Source of the DNA: Marivirga harenae
GTDB lineage: Bacteria; Bacteroidota; Bacteroidia; Cytophagales; Cyclobacteriaceae
Assembly: GCF_030534335.1 (NCBI RefSeq)
Contig: NZ_CP130565.1
Coordinates: 951,501 to 1,015,500 of the forward strand
Length of the DNA: 64,000 nt
Direction: 5' to 3'
The position numbers and the translations under genes were made by a program. Numbering within the stretch: the first letter of the stretch is position 1; each line of letters opens with the position of its first letter. The notes beneath the pieces are model-generated. The model was not told the origin of the DNA, made no database searches, and worked only from the letters and a program-made list of their open reading frames with translations. This document shows positions 35,432 to 45,098 of the stretch, piece by piece.

Positions 35432-36565
35432 CTAAAAAACTTCACCATGAGTTTGCTGAATTAACTTTTTAGCCATTGAGGGAAATTTATTTACAAACCC
35501 CACTGATAAGCTAGCCCTGAATTGGTTTCCAAATAGGTTTTGCGTTTTCCTTCCAACCCACAATCTTTTTGCGAAGTGATTATTCCAAACCTTTTCGTAT
35601 TGAGATTCTACTTCTGCCCTATCCTTAATTTTCTGTTCATAGAAATTAATTATAGTAGAACTAGCTATGAATCCACTGTGAATGGCCATGGCCATCCCAT
35701 TACCACAAAGAGGTGTAATCAGTCCGGCAGTATCCCCTGCCATCAGCATATGATTCTCAACTGAGGCTTTTCTTTCAAATGAAATCTCATTGATGACTTC
35801 AGGCTTTTCAAAAAGCATTTCAGCACTTTCAAAAATATCTTTCAAAATAGGATTCTGAAACAAAATGGCCTGTTCCATCTCTGCTATATTACTGTTATTT
35901 TTTAAATTTTCCCTCCTACTTAAATAACAGATATTAACTTTTTCATCCTCCACATGACTTACCCCGCAATAGCCTCCTTTGAAATTATATAGGCCAATAA
36001 CATCTTTCGGGAAATCAATTTTTGCATGATATTTCACCCCCAGGAAAGGGGATTTCCGCTTTATAAAATCTCTATTGAAAGTCTTGTCGAGCTTCGATCT
36101 TTTTCCATATGCATTGATTACAAAATCTGAATTGAGCTGTTCTCCAGTTTTCAGCTTCACTGTAAACTCATCTTCATTAAATGAAATATCACTTACCTCT
36201 GTTTTGGTTTTAACCTCTACTCCCGTTTCCACAGCTTTTTGATATAAAAAGTCATCCAACTGAAAACGGCTAATGCCAAATCCGCCCAAAGGCAAATCAA
36301 TTTCCGCAATATTACCTTTAATATCCGATAAGTTGAATTTGTTGAGTACTGAAGGATTAAAATGAGCAGGAAATAAATCCATTCTTTCCAAAAATGGCTT
36401 CACTTCGTTGGAGATATATTCTCCGCAAACACGATGAAAAGGGTACTCTTTTTTCTCAATCAAAAGAGTTTTAACGCCTGACCTTTGTAAACATATTGAC
36501 GAAATCAAACCCGCTAAACCACCTCCGACAACTATTACCTTAAACTTATTTTTATCCAAAATCAC
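35432..36565 (-). CDS. FAD-dependent oxidoreductase, geranylgeranyl-reductase/halogenase-like
   Basis: This 377-residue flavoprotein has the dinucleotide motif VVGGGLAGL at about residues 12-20, the PFHRVCGEYIS block after the first Rossmann unit and the second FAD motif LMAGDTAGLITPLCGNGMAM near 280-300. It belongs to the NAD(P)/FAD oxidoreductases that include geranylgeranyl reductases and hydroxylases. In Bacteroidota such genes often accompany type III polyketide or pigment genes, none of which is adjacent here. The GTG at 36565 is used as start; a -7 box overlaps it, so the start may be slightly downstream (TTG 36559). Confidence 0.82.
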   Translation of the reverse strand: MILDKNKFKVIVVGGGLAGLISSICLQRSGVKTLLIEKKEYPFHRVCGEYISNEVKPFLERMDLFPAHFNPSVLNKFNLSDIKGNIAEIDLPLGGFGISRFQLDDFLYQKAVETGVEVKTKTEVSDISFNEDEFTVKLKTGEQLNSDFVINAYGKRSKLDKTFNRDFIKRKSPFLGVKYHAKIDFPKDVIGLYNFKGGYCGVSHVEDEKVNICYLSRRENLKNNSNIAEMEQAILFQNPILKDIFESAEMLFEKPEVINEISFERKASVENHMLMAGDTAGLITPLCGNGMAMAIHSGFIASSTIINFYEQKIKDRAEVESQYEKVWNNHFAKRLWVGRKTQNLFGNQFRASLSVGFVNKFPSMAKKLIQQTHGEVF

Positions 36566-36572
36566 AAATTTA
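36565..36572 (-). promoter_or_regulatory. -7 box (TAAATTTG) overlapping the FAD oxidoreductase start
   Basis: The minus strand reads TAAATTTG with its last base in the GTG start codon. A TTG lies 25 bases upstream, close to the -33 position. Transcription would begin at about 36558, at or just past the first codons, so the mRNA would be leaderless or the start is downstream. Confidence 0.35.
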
Positions 36573-36691
36573 TATAACCCTTAAACACTCTCTTCGTCAA
36601 GGAGTTTTATAATCTAAATTTAAAATTCATAAAAATACTACATTTAAGCTGAAAAGCATGGTTTTTAAAGTGCCTCGACTGGAAAAATCAT

Positions 36692-36699
36692 TACCTTTG
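36692..36699 (+). promoter_or_regulatory. -7 box (TACCTTTG) of the MMPL transporter-ileS-lspA operon
   Basis: TACCTTTG matches TAnnTTTG. It lies 16 bases before ATG 36716 but only 4 before the TTG at 36704, so it argues for the ATG as translation start. Confidence 0.5.
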
Positions 36700-36715
36700 T
36701 GGCTTGTTTAAAAAT

Positions 36716-39154
36716 ATGTGGACACAACTAGCGCATAACGTAATAAAATATCGACTGCCTCTAATCATCATTTTGGCATTGGTGACCATCTTTATGGGCT
36801 ACCGTGCCCGAAATGTTGAGTTGGATTATGATCTGGCAAAATTGGTTCCTGAAGCCGATGAAGACTATAAAGCCTTAAAAGAATTTGAGAGAAAATTTGG
36901 CGTAGATGACAATATCCTTGCCTTGGGAATAAAAGACAGTGCCCTCTATACGCCAGAAAACTTTGCTCGACTTCAGTATCTCTCAAAAGCTTTAAAAGAT
37001 ATTAATGGGGTCAATAACATCCTTTCAATTGCGAATTTTCAAAAACTTCAAAAAAATACTGAAGAACGGAAATTTGAAATGCAACCGATGGTGGACAAGT
37101 TGCCAAAAGATCAAGCAACTTTAGACAGTTTATTGAATGAAATTAAAGGCCAAAAATTCTTTTCTTCTCAATTGCTAAATGCAGAAAACGGAGCAACTGC
37201 TGTTATTTTGACATTAGATGAGAAGATTTTCAACTCTCCCGACCGCCAGACTTTAATGTCAGACATTATACAACTCGGGGACGCATTTGAAGAAAAAACT
37301 GGAATTGAGCTGCATTATGCAGGTCTACCTTTTGTTCGCTCGACCATGATGAGCAAAGTCCGTCAGGAAATCATTCAATTATTGGTTCTATCCGTTATAG
37401 TGACAGCCTTGATTTTATTGGCTTTCTTCCGTTCTTGGGATGCCGTATTATTTCCTTTGTTAGTAATTTTCTCAGTGGTTATTTGGTCAGTTGGTACTCT
37501 CGATCTGCTGGGTTACAAAATCACTATTCTCACGAGTTTAATCCCCACTATAATAGTCGTCATTGGGATTCCCAACAGTATATATTTGCTCAACAAATAT
37601 CATCAGGAGTTTGAAGAGCATGGCAATAAAATTAAAGCCATCAGTACCATTACACGTAAAATCGGGATTGTTACCTTGATTACGAATTTCACGACTGCTG
37701 TTGGATTTTTAGTATTAACATTTACGGAAATAAAACTATTGGAAGAGTTCGGTATAGTTGCTGGTGTAAATATCTTTGCCACTTTCATCGTCAGCATAAT
37801 TCTTATACCAGCTGTTTTCTCTTATCTGCCGGAGCCTGGCAGAAAGCAGTTGAAACATATGAATTTCAAAATGACAGACTACGCCTTGAAATGGCTTAAT
37901 AAGTCTGTTCATTATCATAGAACTGTCATTTACTTCGTCACAGTAGTAATTGTGATTGCTGCCTTTATCGGAGGATTTCAACTGAATTCCATCAGTTATA
38001 TGGTGGATGATCTCCCAAAAGAAGGTAAGACCATTAAGGATTTACGCTTTTTCGAAGAGAATTTCAGTGGTATTATGCCTATGGAAATCATTATTGATAC
38101 CAAGAATAAAAGAGGTATCGTGCAAAGAAATACACTGAGAAAAGTAAATCAGTTTGAAGAATTTCTTGATAGCATCCCGGCTATTAGTCAACCTATCTCA
38201 ATTGTAGATATGGTGAAAGCAGCTAGGCAGGCTTATTACAATGGAAATCCTGCTTTCTACGATTTACCAAACTCCAGAGATTATAATTTCATCATGCGAT
38301 ATCTTCAACAGGATGAAGAAAATATATCTGTCATGAGTAATTTCACCAATGAAGAACTATCTGAAATGAGAATATCGCTTAAAATAGCAGATATTGGTTC
38401 CGATAAAATGAATGCACTTTTGGAGGAGTCTATCAAACCTCGTATGAATGATATTTTTGAAGGTGAAGATTTTGATATTCAGATTACGGGGACAACGCCA
38501 ATTTTTATCAAAGGAAATGAATACTTGGTCGAAAATCTGAGAATGAGCCTATTCATCGCGTTTTTGATAATAGCACTTGTAATGGGTGTTTTATTTCAAA
38601 ATATAAGAATGATAATCCTGTCCCTAATCCCTAATGTTATTCCTTTATTAATAACGGGCGGATTGATGGGCTATTTAGGCGTACCGCTAAAACCAAGTAC
38701 AGTTTTAGTATTTAGTATAGCCTTCGGTATCTCTGTGGATGACACTATCCACTTCTTAGCAAAATACAGGCAAGAATTATTTGCCAATAATTTCTTCGTT
38801 CCATTGGCAGTAACCAAGACATTAAAAGAGACCGGCAAGAGTATGATTTATACATCAGTTGTACTTTTTGCCGGATTTATAATTTTTGTGACTTCAAGTT
38901 TTGGTGGCACCGTTGCTTTGGGAGCATTAACTTCTACAACATTACTGGTAGCAATGCTTACCAACTTATTGGTTTTACCCTCTCTTTTACTGACTTTCGA
39001 TGATGGAAAAAGAAGAAAGGGAAGCCACCCGCTTATCGAACAATATGATGATGAGTTCTATCTGGAGTCCGAAGATGAAGAAATCAATTTAAAAAGAATT
39101 AAAAAAGCAGAACCTAAAGTTCCTTATAAGCCTGAGGGACAGAAAAATTCATGA
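36716..39154 (+). CDS. RND/MMPL family transporter
   Basis: An 812-residue membrane protein with the RND two-halves design: TM1 near residue 12, a large periplasmic loop (about 35-220), five helices (220-385), TM7 near 415, a second loop (440-620) and five helices (625-775). The membrane Asp motif FGISVDDTIHFLAKYR in the second half is typical for proton-coupled hydrophobe exporters (MMPL/HAE3); the first half has VIGIPNSIYLLNKYHQE instead. The C-terminus is charged. Start ATG 36716 is supported by the -7 box. Cargo is probably lipid-like, unproven. Its stop overlaps the ileS ATG by four bases. Confidence 0.9.
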   Translation: MWTQLAHNVIKYRLPLIIILALVTIFMGYRARNVELDYDLAKLVPEADEDYKALKEFERKFGVDDNILALGIKDSALYTPENFARLQYLSKALKDINGVNNILSIANFQKLQKNTEERKFEMQPMVDKLPKDQATLDSLLNEIKGQKFFSSQLLNAENGATAVILTLDEKIFNSPDRQTLMSDIIQLGDAFEEKTGIELHYAGLPFVRSTMMSKVRQEIIQLLVLSVIVTALILLAFFRSWDAVLFPLLVIFSVVIWSVGTLDLLGYKITILTSLIPTIIVVIGIPNSIYLLNKYHQEFEEHGNKIKAISTITRKIGIVTLITNFTTAVGFLVLTFTEIKLLEEFGIVAGVNIFATFIVSIILIPAVFSYLPEPGRKQLKHMNFKMTDYALKWLNKSVHYHRTVIYFVTVVIVIAAFIGGFQLNSISYMVDDLPKEGKTIKDLRFFEENFSGIMPMEIIIDTKNKRGIVQRNTLRKVNQFEEFLDSIPAISQPISIVDMVKAARQAYYNGNPAFYDLPNSRDYNFIMRYLQQDEENISVMSNFTNEELSEMRISLKIADIGSDKMNALLEESIKPRMNDIFEGEDFDIQITGTTPIFIKGNEYLVENLRMSLFIAFLIIALVMGVLFQNIRMIILSLIPNVIPLLITGGLMGYLGVPLKPSTVLVFSIAFGISVDDTIHFLAKYRQELFANNFFVPLAVTKTLKETGKSMIYTSVVLFAGFIIFVTSSFGGTVALGALTSTTLLVAMLTNLLVLPSLLLTFDDGKRRKGSHPLIEQYDDEFYLESEDEEINLKRIKKAEPKVPYKPEGQKNS

Positions 39155-42100
39155 AAATGGGTCAATATAAAGAATACAAAAACTTGAATTATGCCGAGCT
39201 GGCAGATGAAGTCTTAGAATTTTGGAATCAAAATGATATTTTTCAAAAATCGATGACATCCCGCGAAGGGAAACCCACTTTTACTTTTTATGAAGGGCCA
39301 CCATCTGCTAATGGCACACCTGGAATTCACCATGTGATGGCGCGTGCTGTAAAAGATATTTTCTGCCGATACAAAACCCTAAAAGGCTTTCAGGTAAAAA
39401 GAAAAGGTGGCTGGGATACTCATGGTTTACCTGTAGAACTGCAGGTTGAAAAAGAGCTGGGAATTACAAAAGAAGATATTGGCAAAAAGATCTCCGTAGC
39501 CGAATACAATGAAAGATGTCGAAAAGCAGTCATGAAATTCAAAGGCGAATGGGATGACTTAACTCGTAAAATGGGTTATTGGGTTGATTTAGATGATCCA
39601 TACATCACTTTCGACCGCAAATACATGGAAACCTTATGGCATTTGCTCAAGAAATTTTACGATAAAGATTTATTGTATAAAGGCTATACTGTTCAGCCCT
39701 ACTCCCCTGCGGCAGGAACTGGTTTAAGTTCACACGAATTAAACCAACCAGGATGCTACCGGGATGTAAAAGACACTTCCATCACGGCTCAGTTTACTGT
39801 AAAAAAGGACGACAAATCAGCTTTCTTATTTGAAGAAGAAAATGAAGATGTTCGCTTTATTGCCTGGACGACTACCCCATGGACTTTGCCTTCGAATTGT
39901 GCATTAGCTATTGGTGAGAAAATTGAATATGTAAAGGTTAGAACTTTCAATCAATATACCTTTCAGCCTGTTTCTGTGGTCATGGCCAAAGACTTGGTCA
40001 ATAAGCACTTTAACGCTAAGGCTAAAGATTTAAAACTTGAGGATTACAAAGAAGGTGATAAGTTAGTGCCTTATGAAATTGCTCAAACTTTCAAGGGAAA
40101 AGATATAGTGGAAACCCGCTATGAACAATTGATGCCTTATGTTACTTCAGAAGATTTAGCGCAAAATGCATTCCGAGTAATCCCTGGTGATTTTGTAACT
40201 ACAGAGGATGGTACCGGAATCGTGCACACCGCTTCAGTTTTTGGTGCTGATGACTTTAAAGTAGCCCAGCAGAATAATGTACCTGCTGTCATGGTGAAGG
40301 ATGAACAAGGCAAAGATGTTCCCTTGGTCGATAAGCAAGGCAAATTTGTAAATGAAGTGACGGATTTTGCAGGAAAGTACGTGAAGGAAGAGTATTATGA
40401 CGATACCACCCGTAATGACCCTGATTTCAAACCTACTGATGTTCTCATTGCCATCAAGTTAAAAGAAGATAATAAAGCTTTTAAAGTAGAAAAATACGAG
40501 CACTCCTACCCTCATTGTTGGAGAACAGATAAGCCAATTTTATACTACCCTTTAGATTCTTGGTTTATCAAAACCACAGCAATGAAAGACCGATTGGTGG
40601 AATTAAATAAAACAATCAACTGGAAACCAGCCTCAACGGGTGAAGGTCGTTTTGGCAATTGGTTGGAGAACTTAGTGGATTGGAACTTAAGCCGATCAAG
40701 ATATTGGGGTACTCCGTTGCCAATCTGGGTAACAGAAGATAGAAAAGAGCAAATATGCATAGGCTCTATGGATGAATTAAGAGCCGAAGTGGTAAAGTCT
40801 GTGAAAGCTGGTTTTATGCAGGAAGAACTTGCTGAAGATTTTGATTTGCACCGACCTTATGTGGATGACGTAATTTTAACGAGTCCATCTGGTCAGAAAA
40901 TGTTTCGTGAGCCAGACTTGATCGATGTTTGGTTTGATTCAGGTGCTATGCCGTTTGCGCAATGGCATTATCCATTTGAAAATAACCAGACTTTTGAGAA
41001 AAATTACCCCGCAGATTTTATCGCTGAAGGAGTCGATCAAACCCGCGGTTGGTTCTTTACTTTGCATGCTATATCAGGAATGCTATTTGACTCGGTAGCC
41101 TATAAAAATGTTATAGCTAACGGATTGGTATTGGATAAAGAGGGTAACAAAATGTCTAAAAGATTGGGCAATGCCATCAATCCATTTGAGACCTTGAAGA
41201 AGTACGGTCCAGATGCAACACGTTGGTATATGATCGCAAATGCCAATCCTTGGGACAACCTAAAATTTAATTTGCAAGGAGTTGAGGAAGTGCAGCGAAA
41301 ATTCTTCGGAACGCTCCAAAACACCTATAACTTCTTTGCGCTTTACGCCAACTTAGACGGCTTTACTTTTGAAGGGGACAATATTCCTTTGGAGAATCGT
41401 ACCGAAAGTGATCGTTGGATATTATCTAAATTAAATTCTCTTAAAAAAGCCGTTGATGCCGCTTATGATGATTATGAGCCAACTCGTGCTGCTCGCTTAA
41501 TCCAGGATTTCGTTCAGGATGATGTAAGTAACTGGTATGTTCGATTGAACCGTAAGCGCTTCTGGAAAGGCGAATACAATGAAGACAAAAAAGCAGCTTA
41601 TCAATCACTTTATGAGTGCTTGGAAAGTATTGCTATCATGAGTGCACCCATCGCACCTTTCTATATGGACAACTTATTCCAGAGCTTGAATAAAGTGAGT
41701 GCAAGAATGACTGAAGAGTCAGTGCATTTGGTGAATTTCCCTCAAGCTGACGAAAAAGTCATTAATAAAGATTTGGAAGAGAGAATGTTCTTGGCGCAGC
41801 ACATCAGTTCCTTAACGCACTCCATCAGAAAAGCACAGAAAATAAAGGTGAGACAACCGCTTCATAAAATTTTAGTACCTGTTTTAAATGATAAAACGCG
41901 TCATCAAATTGAAGCTGTGGAGGATTTAATCATCTCTGAAGTAAATGTAAAATCTATTGAATATATAGATGATGCTTCAGGGGTTTTGGTGAAAAATATA
42001 AAGCCTAATTTCCGTAAACTTGGACAGCATTTTGGCCCTAAAATGAAGGCCGTAACGCAAATTATTAGCCAATGGGGACAGGAAGAAATCGCTAAAATAG

Positions 42101-42519
42101 AGCAAAATAATGCTTTTGAAATTGAATTGGATGGAGAAGTTCATGTATTGACTTTGGAAGATGTAGATATTACTTCACAAGATATTCCAGGCTGGTCAGT
42201 GGCTTCAGAAGCTGGCATAACTGTTGCTTTGGATATCAGCATAGATGATGATTTGCGAAGAGAAGGACTGGCTAGGGACTTGGTGAACAGGATTCAAAAC
42301 TTAAGAAAAGAAAAAGGATTAGAAGTTCAAGATAAGATTGCTGTTGCGGTAAAAAAAGGAAATGAATTAGTGGATGCAGCCATTTCGCAAAACAAAGATT
42401 ACATTTGTTCCGAAACTCAGGCAGTTTCATTAGATTTGGCTGAAAATTTAACCGAAACCACAGAATTAGAAATAGACGATTTGAAAATTGAATTGTCTTT
42501 AGTGGTGAAAAACCAATAA
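39151..42519 (+). CDS. ileS: Isoleucyl-tRNA synthetase (eukaryotic-like)
   Basis: This 1,122-residue class-I synthetase charges tRNA-Ile. The HIGH-type motif appears as GIHH at residues 58-61 (ANGTPGIHH) and KMSKR is at 667-671. A CP1 editing domain lies between (WTTTPWTLPSNCALAIG near 240, GTGIVHTA near 355), and an anticodon-binding domain follows KMSKR. The length and C-terminal extension match the long eukaryotic-like IleS found in many Bacteroidota rather than the E. coli form (938), a type associated with low mupirocin sensitivity in other bacteria. ATG 39157 is an alternative start. lspA follows after two bases. Confidence 0.97.
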   Translation: MKMGQYKEYKNLNYAELADEVLEFWNQNDIFQKSMTSREGKPTFTFYEGPPSANGTPGIHHVMARAVKDIFCRYKTLKGFQVKRKGGWDTHGLPVELQVEKELGITKEDIGKKISVAEYNERCRKAVMKFKGEWDDLTRKMGYWVDLDDPYITFDRKYMETLWHLLKKFYDKDLLYKGYTVQPYSPAAGTGLSSHELNQPGCYRDVKDTSITAQFTVKKDDKSAFLFEEENEDVRFIAWTTTPWTLPSNCALAIGEKIEYVKVRTFNQYTFQPVSVVMAKDLVNKHFNAKAKDLKLEDYKEGDKLVPYEIAQTFKGKDIVETRYEQLMPYVTSEDLAQNAFRVIPGDFVTTEDGTGIVHTASVFGADDFKVAQQNNVPAVMVKDEQGKDVPLVDKQGKFVNEVTDFAGKYVKEEYYDDTTRNDPDFKPTDVLIAIKLKEDNKAFKVEKYEHSYPHCWRTDKPILYYPLDSWFIKTTAMKDRLVELNKTINWKPASTGEGRFGNWLENLVDWNLSRSRYWGTPLPIWVTEDRKEQICIGSMDELRAEVVKSVKAGFMQEELAEDFDLHRPYVDDVILTSPSGQKMFREPDLIDVWFDSGAMPFAQWHYPFENNQTFEKNYPADFIAEGVDQTRGWFFTLHAISGMLFDSVAYKNVIANGLVLDKEGNKMSKRLGNAINPFETLKKYGPDATRWYMIANANPWDNLKFNLQGVEEVQRKFFGTLQNTYNFFALYANLDGFTFEGDNIPLENRTESDRWILSKLNSLKKAVDAAYDDYEPTRAARLIQDFVQDDVSNWYVRLNRKRFWKGEYNEDKKAAYQSLYECLESIAIMSAPIAPFYMDNLFQSLNKVSARMTEESVHLVNFPQADEKVINKDLEERMFLAQHISSLTHSIRKAQKIKVRQPLHKILVPVLNDKTRHQIEAVEDLIISEVNVKSIEYIDDASGVLVKNIKPNFRKLGQHFGPKMKAVTQIISQWGQEEIAKIEQNNAFEIELDGEVHVLTLEDVDITSQDIPGWSVASEAGITVALDISIDDDLRREGLARDLVNRIQNLRKEKGLEVQDKIAVAVKKGNELVDAAISQNKDYICSETQAVSLDLAENLTETTELEIDDLKIELSLVVKNQ

Positions 42520-42521
42520 AA

Positions 42522-43121
42522 GTGAAATACACAAAATATTTTTTACTGACATTTTTTTTAATAGCCCTAGACCAAGTGGTAAAGCTTTGGGTACATTTTA
42601 ATATGGAAATGGGCATTGCGGGACAGATTGAAGTCTTTGGCGAATGGTTTAAATTGTATTATACGCTGAATCCAGGAATGGCCTTCGGCATGCAATTTGG
42701 CTCTGAATACGGCAAATTAGGTTTGACTTTATTCCGCCTAGTGGCAATGTTTTTCATTGCCTACTACCTTTACAAATTGGCAAAAGATAAAACTCATCCG
42801 GGAGTTTTATGGAGCATGGCGGCTGTTCTAGCAGGTGCAATTGGGAATTTAATAGACAGTATGTTTTATGGAATTTGGTTGGATAACGCTCCGTACAATG
42901 CCATTTCCCCCTGGTTCCACGGACAAGTAGTAGATATGTTCTACATCGACATCTGGGAAGGAAGAGTTGCAGAATGGATACCATTTTGGGGCGGAGATTA
43001 TATTTCACTTTGGCCGATTTTCAATGTTGCAGATGCTGCTATATTCTGTGGGGTAGCCGTTATACTGATTTTCCAAAAGAAATTTTTTAAGGCGGTGAAG
43101 AATGATGTAGCTGAGGGCTAA
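42522..43121 (+). CDS. lspA: Lipoprotein signal peptidase (signal peptidase II)
   Basis: A 199-residue polytopic aspartyl protease that cleaves prolipoproteins in the inner membrane. Four helices are visible. The family blocks are FFLIALDQVVKLWV near residue 11, YTLNPGMAFG near 47, GAIGNLID with the first catalytic Asp near 111, and FNVADAAIF with the second near 167. The protein is longer than E. coli LspA (164) because of an insertion (YGIWLDNAPYNAISPWFHG) before VVDMF, usual in Bacteroidota. The start is a GTG two bases after ileS; ileS-lspA linkage is widespread. It matures the many lipoproteins in this window. Confidence 0.94.
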   Translation: MKYTKYFLLTFFLIALDQVVKLWVHFNMEMGIAGQIEVFGEWFKLYYTLNPGMAFGMQFGSEYGKLGLTLFRLVAMFFIAYYLYKLAKDKTHPGVLWSMAAVLAGAIGNLIDSMFYGIWLDNAPYNAISPWFHGQVVDMFYIDIWEGRVAEWIPFWGGDYISLWPIFNVADAAIFCGVAVILIFQKKFFKAVKNDVAEG

Positions 43122-43171
43122 TGAAAAAAAATTCAAGTAATAATAATTAATCCCTCAAGTTAATAGATCAT

Positions 43172-44653
43172 CTAAGCAAACGCTTTAGAGAAAAAAGTGC
43201 TTAATTTATTTCGTAATTCCATAGAAGCCTGGTTGTTTGAATGGAAGATATTTCCAGATGTGGTATCGAACTCATATTCTTTGCTCCATTCTTCATGATT
43301 TTCAGCTAGATCTTTTATGGCACCAAGCATAAATTCTATTTCAGAGTTAGTATGTGTTGGATGAATCGACAATCGAATCCATCCAGGTTTAAATGAATAA
43401 TCACCCTCGTCTATTTTATCTGTTATACTTTTCGAATTTTCTTGAGTTACATGAAGCAAATAATGGCCGTAGGTTCCAGCGCATGAGCATCCTCCCCTGG
43501 TCTGAATTCCGTATCTATCATTAAGCATTTTCACAGCCAAGTTGTAGTGGAGATCATCTATATAGAAAGAAATGACTCCTAATCTGTCTCGATGATCAGC
43601 TGCTAAGAGGTGGAGGTTGGGAATAATACTGAGCTTTGGCCAAATTATATCCAAAATTTCATTCTCTCTTTTTTGAATATTATCAACTCCCATCTCTTCT
43701 TTTAATTGCATGCACATGGCAGCTTTTATGGTTTGGAGAAAGGCTGGGGTTCCCCCATCTTCACGAGCTTCAATATCTTCTAAATATTTATGTTCTCCCC
43801 ATGGATTGGTCCAATCTACTGTTCCACCCCCTGGATTATCAGGAACATTATTGGAATACAGTCGCCTATTGAATACTAGAACCCCAGTGCTTCCTGGTCC
43901 GCCAAGAAACTTATGGGGTGAAAAATAGATAGCATCCAGATCACTATTTACGGGGGCTTCAGGATGCATATTTATATCAACGTAGGGTGCCGAACAAGCA
44001 AAATCCACAAAACAAAGACCATTATTTTGGTGCATCAAACTTGCAATTTCAAAATAGGGCGTCATAATTCCAGTTACATTTGAGCAAGAAGTTATTGCCG
44101 CAATCTTTAATTTCCGATGGCCATACTCCGCTACTTTTTCCTTGAAATTATTTAATGAAACGAGGCCATCTCCATTTGGCGGAACAACAACAACATCTGC
44201 AATAGTTTCTAACCAACTTGTTTGATTGGAATGATGCTCCATATGCGTTATGAATACTACAGGCTTGTCTATTTCTTTGATTTGAATAGAATTTTTGAAA
44301 GATTCATGAATTCTTAGGCCCAATATTCTCTGAAATTTATTGACTACCCCAGTCATTCCCGAATCTGAGGAAATAAGAACGTCCTCTTTATGAGCTCCTA
44401 CATGTGATTTTATGATTTCCTGAGCCTGATGGTAGGCAATAGTCATCAAAGAGCCTGTGTAATTGGTTTCTGTATGTGTATTCGCCACAAAAGGCATTAA
44501 TTCTTTTCTCAATCGCTCTTCGATGGGTAAATATAGACGACCACTTGCAGTCCAATCAGCATAAACTAGCGGGATCGAAGCATGATTAGGAGTCCTGATA
44601 AAACTGTCATAACCAATAATTCCTTTGCGATATTTTGAAAAATATTGTTCCAT
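43172..44653 (-). CDS. Class-V aminotransferase family PLP enzyme (cysteine-desulfurase-like)
   Basis: A 493-residue fold-type I PLP enzyme. The PLP-Asp lies in LCFVDFACSAP and the Schiff-base Lys in IYFSPHKFLGGPGSTG; YADWTASGRLYLPIEE at the start binds substrate. A loop RGGCSCAGTYGHYLL near residue 393 carries Cys residues where desulfurases have the active Cys, so a desulfurase/selenocysteine-lyase-like activity is possible but unproven. It is longer than IscS (404). It is transcribed alone on minus. Confidence 0.84.
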   Translation of the reverse strand: MEQYFSKYRKGIIGYDSFIRTPNHASIPLVYADWTASGRLYLPIEERLRKELMPFVANTHTETNYTGSLMTIAYHQAQEIIKSHVGAHKEDVLISSDSGMTGVVNKFQRILGLRIHESFKNSIQIKEIDKPVVFITHMEHHSNQTSWLETIADVVVVPPNGDGLVSLNNFKEKVAEYGHRKLKIAAITSCSNVTGIMTPYFEIASLMHQNNGLCFVDFACSAPYVDINMHPEAPVNSDLDAIYFSPHKFLGGPGSTGVLVFNRRLYSNNVPDNPGGGTVDWTNPWGEHKYLEDIEAREDGGTPAFLQTIKAAMCMQLKEEMGVDNIQKRENEILDIIWPKLSIIPNLHLLAADHRDRLGVISFYIDDLHYNLAVKMLNDRYGIQTRGGCSCAGTYGHYLLHVTQENSKSITDKIDEGDYSFKPGWIRLSIHPTHTNSEIEFMLGAIKDLAENHEEWSKEYEFDTTSGNIFHSNNQASMELRNKLSTFFSKAFA

Positions 44654-44901
44654 TCTGATTTAAGAAATCTTTATTTCAAATACTTCTGTTCTAAAATATT
44701 TCTGAAAATTTACTTTAGTAGCAAGATATGGCTTTTCCTGAACATTAACAATCATTTAAACAGGCTGAAACCTGTCAAAAAACGCTCCATGGCAAAATTA
44801 TTTGAAATGGAAATAGTTATGGAGTAGCACGCAAATCGTTATGGAATCTGGACAAAAGCTTAAAGCAACTCTCCTTAATCTTAATCTCTAGTTTGGGAAA
44901 A

Positions 44902-45012
44902 TTATTCTGCTGAATCTAATGCTTTAATCTCATTGGTCTTATCCTATATTTTCTCCCATTTTTCAAGCTGGGGTTTTTCGAATTTAATATCTCTATATTC
45001 ATCCGGGCTCAT
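44902..45012 (-). pseudogene. Short degraded coding remnant
   Basis: On the minus strand ATG 45012 opens MSPDEYRDIKFEKPQLEKW..., hits TAG at 44944-44946, and the same frame goes on as DKTNEIKALDSAE to TAA 44902. Upstream codons back to 45036 (AIISVIPI) also look protein-like. The charged composition fits the C-terminal end of a lost gene. The remaining part of the 445-base gap 44654-45098 shows nothing else; I do not recognise the family. Confidence 0.3.
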
Positions 45013-45098
45013 GATAGGGATTACTGAAATAATAGCTCAAATACCAAAAAAGTATTAGGCTTAACTTACCGCCATTTTTTTCTAGTAGATAAAGCTAA

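Noticed and set aside
36704-36715. TTG start four codons before the MMPL transporter ATG
   Set aside because: It lies only four bases after a -7 box, so it would probably not be on the mRNA.
39322-39333. GIHH instead of HIGH in IleS as a possible damaged active site
   Set aside because: The second His is kept, and this variant is usual in long eukaryotic-like IleS; KMSKR is intact.
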